From NCBI GenBank assembly GCA_963556695.1, contig CAUWAG010000003.1:7192001-7256000 (forward strand): a stretch of 64,000 nucleotides of DNA, read 5' to 3'. The position numbers and the translations under genes were made by a program. Below, one piece after another: positions 54,842 to 64,000 of the stretch (the first letter of the stretch is position 1; every line of letters starts with the position of its first letter). A model generated the notes under the pieces. That model had not been told where the DNA came from. It saw only the letters and a list, made by a program, of their open reading frames with translations, and did no database searches. Source of the DNA: Anthostomella pinea. Lineage: Eukaryota > Ascomycota > Sordariomycetes > Xylariales > Xylariaceae.

Positions 54842-55634
54842 AGCCCAGTGTCCAGCCCCACATCAACTTTCTGTACACACACACACACATAATTCTGAGC
54901 TAGTGCCAGACGCGATAAAAGTACGTTTTACGACGACTATGCTTTCAAAACGACGTTGCGTGTGTTCTTTTATATATTGTCAAAAAGCCCTAATTTGCTA
55001 GCTATCTAGGAATATATAAAATGATATACGCGACGTTAATATAACAGCGTAATAGTTGTAAAGTGTATTTTTATTATATAATTATTAAAAAATGCCGAGG
55101 TTTATTCCTTTATATATTAACTGTGAGCAGTATCCATCTGTATATGTAAGCGGTATGTGGTGATCAGCCACACTGTCGGGTCGTACAGGGACCCATAGGG
55201 CATCTAAGTGTATTCTACCACCAACACTCAGTCGATAGACCTTTTCCTGAATACAACAACGCTGTCACACTCATACTGCACTTATCGTTTCACGGATAAT
55301 GCTCTCATTAACTTAATAATAACGACTGTGAGAAGTCACACAGGGGTCAAGACAGGGGATGGATCAGGATCGGGTTGGTTCCTTTTGTCGGTGGTCCAGA
55401 AGGGACGAATCGCTATCTGAATAGGTGGCCTGGAGCCCTGACTAACCGTCTCCCAGACAGGTGGCTGTTTGGTTGCCACACAACACCCGATTGCTGTCAC
55501 ACACTCCATGGTGACGCACGGATCACGTCAAACCACACACGAGAGCCACCACCACATCTGACAACGACGATAAAAATACGCTTTATAACTATTACATTAT
55601 TATATAAAGTCGATGTAACGCTAGACACTGGGCT
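54842..55634. repeat. Degenerate inverted-repeat element (MITE-like), about 800 bp
   Basis: The outer arms 54842-54869 and 55607-55634 match inversely at 23 of 28 positions, starting AGCCCAGTGTC. An inner inverted pair (about 55030-55080 and 55568-55620) also matches, with mostly transition differences. The interior has AT-rich flanks and no ORF. I found no clear target-site duplication, so the exact limits are uncertain. It lies directly upstream of the gene at 53753-54661. Confidence 0.5.
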
Positions 55635-56009
55635 CTAAAATAGCAGTAAATATAAGCATTATTAGCTTAAAAAAACGGGGAACCTTGTTGCACGTAGATC
55701 TCTCGTCGATACGATAAGGAATTTGGGTGTAAACGGTCTGGCTTGGCGAACAGGTGATCCGTGAAGAGTTTTAAAGGTTTGCTTGGAAAAGGCGGTACAT
55801 ATATACCTACTCGCATCCTCTGCCAATCACAGCCTTCACATGAACTTCTCTATCAACAGCATGCCAATAGCAAAAAGAACCCAGCTGTACAACACCTGTC
55901 GGCCTTGCGTGGTATACCACCTAGTCTAAGGTAGCCAAGCAGCTTATCACCACAAAGCTCAAACCTCGGAAGGTGAGAACCGACGCCGATGGAACGACCA
56001 TGCGAGCTC

Positions 56010-56729
56010 ATGTAGACGCGCATGTTTGGGCCACATACTGTCCACGTTTCAAGGGCCCGGAAGAAAGCAGGCTTACATCATCTATCACCTCCAGTGTGTT
56101 CTTCTTGCTGACCACTGACCAGTCAAAGCACCATTCCAGGGCGGCCTCTGGAAGATCCACGTAGAGCTTCCCGACCAATACCCATACAAGAGCCCATGCA
56201 TCGGCTTCGTCAACCGCATCTTCAACCCAAACATAACCCGGACAAGCACGCCTCTTTAGGCAGCATACTGGCTTCTCCTTACGCAGGTCCGGCAGCGTCT
56301 GCCTCGACGTTATCAACCAGACCTGGTCGCTGATGTTCGACAGGGACATCGGCAAGTCCGCGTAGGCAAAGTAACAGCGAGGGCGCCGCAAACCTCCTGC
56401 CTGGCGTACAGCGCGCGTCGCCTGCAAGTCGATGGTGCCAGTGGTCTTCGAGTTCTCGTCAACAAGTCAATGTTCACCTTGCCGTCGACATGCTTCGAGA
56501 AGAAACCCGCTTTCGTCGTCTCGCTCACCCGAGTTGCTATTCAGCAGTGAGTGGGTGTCCTTCAGATGACGGTAGTTGAGGTGGATAATGGATATGCTCC
56601 GACCGGACACCCCGTGTAGAGCTGCCCGGCAACGAGCGCTGGGTACTGCTCGCCATACACGATATGGTCCTCGGTGGTGGTGTCAAAGGGGCCTTGGGGG
56701 CTGAGCACGACGAATCGATCACTGGTCAT
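56010..56729 (-). pseudogene. Possible decayed gene
   Basis: On the minus strand the frame from ATG 56729 (MTSDRFVVLSPQGPFDTTTE) ends at a TGA. Protein-like text continues in shifted frames (NYRHLKDTHSLLNSNSGE, then FAYADLPMSLSNISDQVWL and [17 protein letters not shown]), with one more stop between. The pattern fits a frameshifted relic of an unknown gene, but unrecognised introns could also explain it. Confidence 0.3.
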
Positions 56730-56816
56730 TGTTGATATCTATTTGCCTGACGGCTGAATAGGTACACAGAAATCCGGTCCTCTTGTACCCACCGATTCAT
56801 AACCGGCATCCGAAGC

Positions 56817-57338
56817 CTAGACCATTGTCGTCCAGATCGCTTGTAGCGATCGTTCTAGGCCGTGCTCTTCCATCCGTGTGTTCTCCGACAGTGCCGATCC
56901 TTCTGTTTCCTTGGTCGACGCCGTGTGAATTCCTTTTCCCAGACGCGCTCGCTCTCGTCTCAATGCGAGTGCCAGTACCAGCCAGACTGTGGCGATGACG
57001 CAGATCGGGCTCGCAACCGCAAGGCCCAGTATCCACGGATCCCAGAATACGAACGACCCTCTGAAAACCGCGACGACCAGTACGGTCATGATCGCGACCG
57101 TAAAGGAGAGACTCAGGGCCACGGCGCTCATGCGTATGGTGTCGTCCGACATGCCAGGGTCTTCGTCGGCGAAGACGCACATGGCTTTGGGCAGGTGCAG
57201 CAGGTGTTGGAGTCGGCGACCGCATCTTATAACCGGGTCGCGCCGCTCGACGATCAGGCCTTCGATGACGATGAAGTAGATTGTCAGGATTGATCTGAAG
57301 ATGCACTGTGCCACGCACTCGCCCATACAATCCGCCAT
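56817..57338 (-). CDS. Small two-TM membrane protein, uncharacterised
   Basis: 173 residues without introns. Two hydrophobic helices are evident: about 67-89 (MSAVALSLSFTVAIMTVLVV) and 98-124 (WILGLAVASPICVIATVWLV). The N-terminal 60 residues are Cys/Arg-rich with a weakly hydrophobic patch (FRSILTIYFIVIEGLIV). The C-terminus is charged. No family is recognised. The upstream 150 bp include a stretch that is duplicated 3.2 kb away. Confidence 0.5.
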   Translation of the reverse strand: MADCMGECVAQCIFRSILTIYFIVIEGLIVERRDPVIRCGRRLQHLLHLPKAMCVFADEDPGMSDDTIRMSAVALSLSFTVAIMTVLVVAVFRGSFVFWDPWILGLAVASPICVIATVWLVLALALRRERARLGKGIHTASTKETEGSALSENTRMEEHGLERSLQAIWTTMV

Positions 57339-57439
57339 GGCGTTGGTGATGGCAGTGCTTGGCCGATGAAGGTGCGAAAATGAAGGTGCGAATAAGCGTA
57401 ATGGGTTGAGACTTAGGAACTGAAGGTGACGACTGTATT

Positions 57440-57610
57440 TTAATGAGCTTTGAGGTCGAGGTAGACCTGGAAGGGGGCGTGCCTTATTTAAGGCTACCTA
57501 CCTCGAGGCATCGATCGGAGAAAGGCGTGGCGTTGAGAAGGTAAGTAAGGTAGGTACCTAGGTAGATAGTAAGCTTGTTGAGACGTTAGGTAACGCCTCT
57601 GTACCTCCTA
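57440..57610 (+). repeat. Dispersed repeat, copy 1 (also at 60645-60775)
   Basis: It shares the blocks GCATCGATC.GAGAAAGGCG, TGGCGT..AGAAGGTA, CTTGTTGAGAC and TAACGCCTC.GTACC with the second copy, in the same order. This copy contains an extra GGTAGGTACCTAGGTAG insert. It overlaps the promoter side of the two-TM protein gene. Confidence 0.65.
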
Positions 57611-60600
57611 CAAACCTTAATCATCTGCATCCACATATCCCACCATTATGTACTGTTGTTACATGTATGTATCTACCTTATGTAACTTATGCGAGGTAGG
57701 CACCTTCAAATACCCTTGGATCGAGACTGGCGTGAATGTTGGTCGAGACAGAATGCAGTCTGCACTCAGCGACCAGTACGCACCCGGCCCACGAAATCTG
57801 GTCAACACTTGCAGCCTTGAAACGAGGGTCGTGATATCCTTGTGCACACCGATGATTCCAGTCACATTGAAGGTTACTTTACTGAGGTCTTTCCGTGCAT
57901 CAGGTCCCAGGTGGGCCTTACTACGCCTGCCTTGTTTGTGGCAGTTTCCAGACCTACGCGGAGGGATGTTGGATAGCCATTTCTCAAAGAGCGTACCTAG
58001 GAAGTAGGTATGGCAGTTACCTTTGGCACTATCATTTCCTGTCGTGCCCCTCTGTGGCCACAGAGAGCTTTGCATAGGTAGGTACCGTGAGCTTTCATAC
58101 AACGTGCGGTCTTTAATAACGCCTTATACGGTCACAATTCTTTGCCTGTCGGACTCCACGCTCCTATCTGGTGGAAATTGCAGAACTACCCACCCAATAT
58201 GGACATTGATTTCCTACAGGTACTGGTTGTCGTGCCTGGCACGGTTTGATTTACTTTCTGGCGCAGCAGGCACAACCTCCTTCATGCCGTCACTGAGGCT
58301 CATGACGTGGACTCAGTGGTCACTTGCAACTGCCCTCTTGCTCAAGGAACATGAATCAAACCAAATGCCACCATGGCTCCTTCCATTAGGTACGAGGTAG
58401 CAAGCTGGGCGTCATAAAACCATTCGGTCCTCCAGCTTGGCCCCTCTTCTCTTCTCTTTTCTCTTCATAGTCATCGTTACTATCAACAGCGCTATCATAG
58501 ATACTATATCCTTACAAACAGCGATCCTTGTGGTCCTCCAAGCCCTCCTTGTTTTTCTACTTGGCCTGGCGTTTACGTCGGGTCTCCCGTGGGTCCTACG
58601 GCTCCTGCTCGTCAGGCGATGGTTTCCCGGCGGCGTGGATGGTTCAGAGCCTCTGCGTCAATGGTGCAGCTGATTCGTGGCATACCTTCCACCAGCGGTC
58701 CTCGGCGCGGCTCTGCTCGCGTTTTGGCACACTTTGTGGTAGCCCACAGTCTTCGGACTTGACTGTGTTTACACATGGGGTACGGTTGACAGTGTTCTCA
58801 CTCAGGGCTTCGTGCCGCCAATTTTTCGTTACCCAATCATGCTCGTCATGGTTTTGCCTCTGGCAATGGAGCTTCAATTTGAGTTGGTGGTATTACACTA
58901 CCTCCAGCAATCTCTTGGCCTATCTTACCCTTTGGGAACTGCTTTGACCGGTTCCGAGAGCACATTTTGGGTTGCCTTCAGAGGAATGTGTCCGCTCCCC
59001 TTCTTTCAAGCATTGTGGCTAACAGATCACCAGCAGCGGCTTCGAACGGACTCCAGCGGCCAACACTGGTCCAATACCATCTTGAGCTTTCCCGAGCACT
59101 CTCTCGACTGGCTACAATTGGATTGGCGCTGGGCGAGGACTGTCGAATCGAGACCATCGTCGATACTTGCGTTCCTTGTATCGGAGGCTCGGGACTGAAT
59201 CGTGGATTTGGGCGACCGAGCGAGGCCGCAAGGAGAAGGGAAAGGATACGTATCTGTGTAGCTCGCAAACACCGTCATGTAGAATACCATTCCCTTCCAA
59301 ATTATCCTCGCTTTGCTTCGTGGTTCCCTGACTAGACCTCGTGATATGGCACCCACTAATCATTCACGTCGTCACTACATAAAAGGAGATCGGAACTAGC
59401 CATCGTGCCGACGCTCGCACCGAGCATTTTTCATACCAATGCAGTGTCGCTTGGTCCGGTTCACCAAGACCTAGAGAGTCTTGCGATGGCACGGTCTGAA
59501 ACGTCGTCTGATGATACAGCCTGACGTTTACTGCACGTCAGCTATTGAAACGCATATGAAAATACAGTACCATTCGCGAATGAGGGCGACGACGAGGAAA
59601 ACCGAGATTTTCACGAAGCTTGCACAAAATACCAATCGCTTCAATGTGTGATCACCCCCTGAAAAGTCCACGGCGCAGAACTACCGTGCGTGGCCCACCG
59701 AACCCCCAAGTCTTCCTCCAACGATGGAAGCACCGAATCACGCCCTCAAGAGAAGCTCCCTGACCAGTGTCGATGCACCGGATCATATGGGATCGAAGGG
59801 CACCAGATAACCATCGACAACCATTCGTGGAGAAGTCAGAAGTCGCTGAAGACGGTATGGGCGACATGATAGGTAGATCGAGTTATTTTGTTTTGTGACC
59901 ACAGGTCATTCAGATATGGTGGGACCAGAGGTCCAGTAACAAGGAAGAAGAGTAAACAGTATAAAGGCCACACCCTCAAGCCTGAACAGTAACTAGGAAA
60001 TTGCTGATACAGCCTTCAGCTTCAGCCTGGCTCTCTGCCAGCCACACTGGTCACGCATGATAGGTGGATGGCACGAGAAGTCCTCCACGTAGGCAAGCAG
60101 GCGACGTGGCTAAAGGAAGCCACAAGGTCACCGGAAGAAGAAGAACAGAGCCTCGACGGCAACCCCCTTTTCCTACGTCACACCGAACCACAGCTTTGAC
60201 AGCATTTTCCTATGTACGGAGCACCGAGAGGAGCCCTCCTTCAGAAGCACACGAGAAATCCCCTTCGAAGGCACGGAAGTCCTCCATGCAGGCGCGACCA
60301 CGGCTCACGGATGAGCCAGAGCAACAGAAGTCTTCTAGTGACGAAGCAAATACGGAAGCCCACCAGGTCACAGGTGGCCCGCACACGGAAGTCCTTCGAC
60401 GACGAAGGCACACGAGATACAATGTTCACGAACGAAAGCATCATGGTCCTCTGGTGGATTCACCAGTTGTATGTCCCAAGCTACTCAGTAAGCAGAACAA
60501 CAATTCCACGGACGCGAAGTGCCTAGTATCTCCTCTCAACGAACCTCTGCAGGCTCTCACCAGCCCGACCCCGTACCTCGCCGAGCGCATACCAGCAGAG

Positions 60601-61090
60601 CACTCCTCAATCAAAAGGCTCCCCAGTATGTCTACGAGCATGAATCGTTGGCACCGAATCTCCTGGAGGGGGGCGGGCTTCGTTCAAGGCTATCTCGAAG
60701 CATCGATCCGAGAAAGGCGTGGCGTAGAAGGTAGTTGGCTTGTTGAGACTTTAACGCCTCGGTACCTACATGTGATAGAGAATCTTCGAAAAGGGGTGGC
60801 GCTCAGAGGGATTAAAACCCGTGACTCAGCCAAAACTCTGCGTAGAAGACTCAAAGGTGTGAAGTATGTGATATTTACAATCTATGTGAAGTATATACAA
60901 GAGACGAAGATAATAAATGACGGCCTGGTTCAATCGCAGCGCTATGCTCTCTCCTCCAACATATCGCAAACTAGCACGGGATGCAGGCAATGTAGCCCTC
61001 AGCTTGTTCGGGTCTCCTATGCGAAGCCGCAGGGTCCCGTTTCCACAACATCCGAGTCCCAATGTTCGGGCACCGAGTGATCCCCATCCC
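57611..61090. other. 3.5-kb region with repeats and no supported gene
   Basis: A hydrophobic open frame at 58437-58673 and frames at 58812-59335 could be relics of a membrane protein but give no recognisable motif. At 60060-60430 a GGAAGTCCTCC-type unit recurs imperfectly at least four times. The second copy of the dispersed repeat follows at 60645-60775. Confidence 0.4.
60645..60775 (+). repeat. Dispersed repeat, copy 2
   Basis: Direct-orientation partner of 57440-57610. It lacks the TAGGTACCTAGG insert of the first copy. Confidence 0.65.
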
Positions 61091-62475
61091 CTACGTGCAG
61101 CTAGCAACCGAAGGCACATTTTCGCATGCGTCGTACGTGTCGCCACCGCTAACATCGACACCGGACCAAGTCCAGTCGGAGCAGGAGCCGTCCCCACACA
61201 CGATGGCGATGTTGGTGCCGTCGCTGTCGACGCTGCCAGTGACGTTCTCGATGACCAGGTCCGTGATCGGGATCCCGGTGCCCGGGTTGCCGTGCAGGTC
61301 GCCGCCGTCGTAGTTCTGCTCGATGAGGATGCCGTAGCTGGTGATCCCGCTCAGCGTGATGCCCGAGTAGGTGACGCCCTTGATGGTGCCCGTGTCGCCC
61401 GCCGTGGCCTTCACGCGCACGCCGTTGGCAGAGTCCTTGACGGTCGTGTCGGAGAAGGTGACCGTGTCGACGATGTTGTCGTCGCGGCCGCCGACCGACC
61501 CGATCGAGAGGCCGTGACCACCCGAGCAGTAGCCTCCGGTGAACTTGATGTTCTGGTTTGCGGGGTACAAGTGTCAGTGTTATTTCCTAGCGAGTATCAA
61601 GATGAATGGGTAGGGAGTTGGGCTGCTCAGACACGGTGAAGTGAATTGGATGTACGTACCGTTCCCGAGTTGATAGCCACGCAGTCATCCTGGTTGTACA
61701 CGGTGGCGCCGGTAATGGTAACGTCGGAGCTCTCGCCAATATCGAAGCCGTCCGTGTTGTGGCCGCCGTCGGTGACGTCGCCGTCCGAGTTGTCGATGGT
61801 CATGTCAGTTATTGTCAGGCCGTCGCACCCGTTGATGGACACCGCCTGCACCGGCGTGTTCTTGATGTTGATGCTCGAGATGGTCGAACTGCCCGTCAGG
61901 TCGTGGGCGTAGAACATCTTGGGCTTGGTCTTGCCGCCGTTGCTGCCCTCGCCGTCCCACCACTGCGCGCCGCCGCCGTTGAGCACGTGGCCCGATCCCC
62001 CCTTGACCGTGATGCTCTTGCCCTTGATCTGGAGGAGCGGGCCCTCCCACTCGGCGTAGCCCCAGGTGGTCTCGCCTTCGAAGATGACCTATGAGGCGTT
62101 AGAAACGGCAATCACTTGAGTCTGTCTGCCGGGCATGATGCCACCTGCGCGAGCACCATGGGAGCAGGACAAGGAGACCAGGGAGCTTACGGTAGTGTCG
62201 TCTTCCAGATTCGAAAGATCCAGGGTGGTGCCCGACGGCACGGCGATATTGCTGAGCACGATGGTCGCACACGAAGCTTGCGATTTGCTGGCCGAAGCAG
62301 CGCCGGCGGAGCCGGAGAAGGTACAGGACGAAGCGCGTTTCGCGGCCACAGCGAACGCCGGGTCCGGGCCTGGCGTCGTTAGTGGGCCGGCCACGGCGAC
62401 GGGAGAGGCGGCGGCGAGCGAGGCGGCGAGCGAGGCCGCCAGAGAGAATAGGAGGGTGGAAGCGAAGGAAGGCAT
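61091..62475 (-). CDS. Secreted endopolygalacturonase, GH28
   Basis: Exons 62475-62191, 62088-61660 and 61552-61091 (introns of 102 and 107 nt, all phase 0) give 391 residues. It hydrolyses alpha-1,4-galacturonan in plant pectin outside the cell. A signal peptide (about 1-24) is followed by a propeptide ending in Lys-Arg at 46-47, the usual processing site before ASSCTFSG. Catalytic residues Asp208 (NTDGFD), Asp229 and Asp230 (NQDDCVAI), His251 (GGHGLSIG), Arg284 and Lys286 (VRVKA) are all present with exactly the spacing of Aspergillus niger PGII, shifted by 28. Cys residues of the conserved disulfides are retained. Nothing suggests loss of function. Confidence 0.93.
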
Positions 62476-64000
62476 CGTGGCGGATGGTAGGAAACAACGA
62501 ATGAATGAATGGGGTGAAGTCCGAATCGAAGCGTGCACAGCAAGAGAAGACCGCCAAGATGTCGCGGCGACGGCCTCTCTTTATATTGAACCATCCATCA
62601 GCCAAGTCAGCAGTGTGCATATGCGACTCGTCATCAAGAAGAGTCAAGACGAGACATCCGAGATTGGAGGAGGGTCCAGGAGCTCTGGGAGTGGTGCCCG
62701 GTGGTGGGCCCCCTCACTGTCCCAAAGACTTTTGTGTATGGTTCCGGGCTCCGTGTATGCAAACTACACATAAGAAAGTCCCCCAATAAACATTCGTGCC
62801 GAGCAACCATCTCAGCTCATGTGTCTGGATACTCTCTGCCCATCAGACAGACTTCTGTCCTGTACATCGACGAGTGCCAGCGCAGACCCCATGGTCTTCA
62901 GAGGCAAAGCAGAGCAGCGCCGCGCCCTATGTTCAAGCCGAGCAAGCGGGTAGTAGATGCTATCAACAGCTGGCAGGTTATTGTTTGCCCATAGACCCGC
63001 CGGCCAAGAGGGCCAAGAGGGCCAAGAACTGCGGCTCCCTGTGGGCGAACAGCTTGTGGGGGTTCCTGCTTCTTTCTCTGGCATTGGCGATGCGATGCGA
63101 TGCGACACTGGCCGCATAAGGCATATGGCATATGGCCTATGGCGGATTCGTGGGATTTGCGATTGCCTGCTTGATGATTGATCGCTTGATTGATTGATGG
63201 AAAGCCAAGGGCCGGGGACCCGAATTCGGGACGAGGCCGGGGCTTGCGGGGGCAGCAATTAATACCGCGGAAAAACCGTTCCGTGTTGGGACTACCTCCC
63301 GCCCCTGGAATCAGGGGCCCCGGTCGGCCTGTACCGGTAGTGGAAGGTTTAGGGTAAATTGGGCGCGTTTCAACGGCGGCTAAGGTGGGCGTAGCCGCCT
63401 GGGTTCAGGTACAGGGGACAGCTCGGGACTTGATACTCTCGCGATATCCGAGGTCAAATGCATGACCAAGGTTCTCTTCCTAGTCTTGCCATGATTTCTA
63501 TCCATGCTCGCACCTCCGTTATTGAATGATATCCAAAGCGCGCCTACCTGGCTGTTGTCGCGATCCATGGCGGTAGGTAAAGGAAGCAGACGGGATCGAG
63601 TACCTACCTCAGTTGATTAACACTGAGGTACCTACGCGTCGATCTACACTTTCAAAGCCCATGAGGCAGTAGGTGAACTCCATCGCAAGATCTAGCAGCC
63701 ACATTGTTTCAACATGGGCACGGAGATGGAGTTCTGGTCGCAGAACTCATGAGGCCTCCCAGACTTGACATTTCATCATAGCGAACTTCCCCTTGTTCAC
63801 TTAAATCCAAGTTATGTAAGTTATGTAGAGACATCCACAATCCCCGAGTTGTAATCCTTCTTGTCAGGCCATGGCAAGCAACAGACTTGACCCTGTTATG
63901 CAAAATGCAGGTAATGTGACCCGGGTCGACCGCAGTGCCTACCCATTGCGTTGCACTGGTCCTGAATAACACGCGCTATAGGTGATGTGCTGAAGGGCCA
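62476..64000. other. Upstream region of the polygalacturonase gene, nothing else recognised
   Basis: The first few hundred bases should be the pectinase promoter and 5' UTR. GAATGAATGAATG-type short repeats occur around 62499-62513 and ATTGATTGATTGAT near 63180-63197. TAGGTACCTAC-type motifs occur near 63600. No gene or element ends were found up to the window edge. Confidence 0.4.

Noticed and set aside
58437..59335. Hydrophobic plus-strand frames, considered as a membrane-protein pseudogene
   Set aside because: No frame gives recognisable motifs or consistent TM topology, and junctions are not supported.
60064..61080. 338-residue plus-strand frame downstream of the polygalacturonase
   Set aside because: Its length comes partly from imperfect repeats, and it overlaps a dispersed repeat; no protein-like motif.

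Overview
This window is nuclear DNA of a filamentous ascomycete. The protein genes carry short fungal introns (about 50-130 nt, GT-AG, CTAAC-type branch points), several copies of mobile elements show C-to-T/G-to-A decay of the kind produced by repeat-induced point mutation (RIP), and the largest gene encodes a giant Lys-rich protein annotated in Pezizomycotina as 'involucrin repeat protein', which I take to be the Woronin-body tether leashin. A polygalacturonase, a GH16 glucanase and a lipoxygenase relic suggest a plant-associated or saprotrophic lifestyle, probably in Sordariomycetes. The species cannot be read from this sequence.

Layout. Positions 1-16,535 are an accessory, transposon-rich block. 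It holds a RIP-decayed 3' end of a Tad1-like LINE, a broken lipoxygenase gene, a complete 5.6-kb LINE with both ORFs open and a 14-bp target-site duplication, and a five-exon gene for an unrecognised secreted protein. A 2.2-kb pogo/Fot-type DNA transposon sits in the first intron of that secreted-protein gene. Just upstream of the gene lie a 342-bp miniature LTR element, a 195-bp hairpin-rich solo LTR and a 2-kb internally deleted DNA transposon. Each of these insertions still has recognisable ends and a target-site duplication or candidate duplication.

From about 18 kb the region is gene-bearing. It contains a DUF6604 protein with one in-frame stop, then the giant leashin-like gene (21.4-40.5 kb, minus strand, two exons, about 6,317 residues). 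A 3-kb divergent intergenic region separates this from a GT34 alpha-1,6-mannosyltransferase (Mnn10/Mnn11 type). A MYND zinc-finger protein, a secreted GH16 glucanase, an uncharacterised protein with beta-repeat-like sequence, a two-TM protein and an endopolygalacturonase follow.

The genes do not form an obvious pathway or metabolite cluster. The two secreted hydrolases and the mannosyltransferase share only a general cell-wall or secretory theme. The most unusual items are the miniature LTR element with an internal pol III box-like sequence, the transposon lodged between the branch point and the acceptor of a host intron, the string of hairpins in the solo LTR, and the repeat architecture of the giant protein. 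All exon joins were made by eye from splice signals and phase; none has transcript support here.
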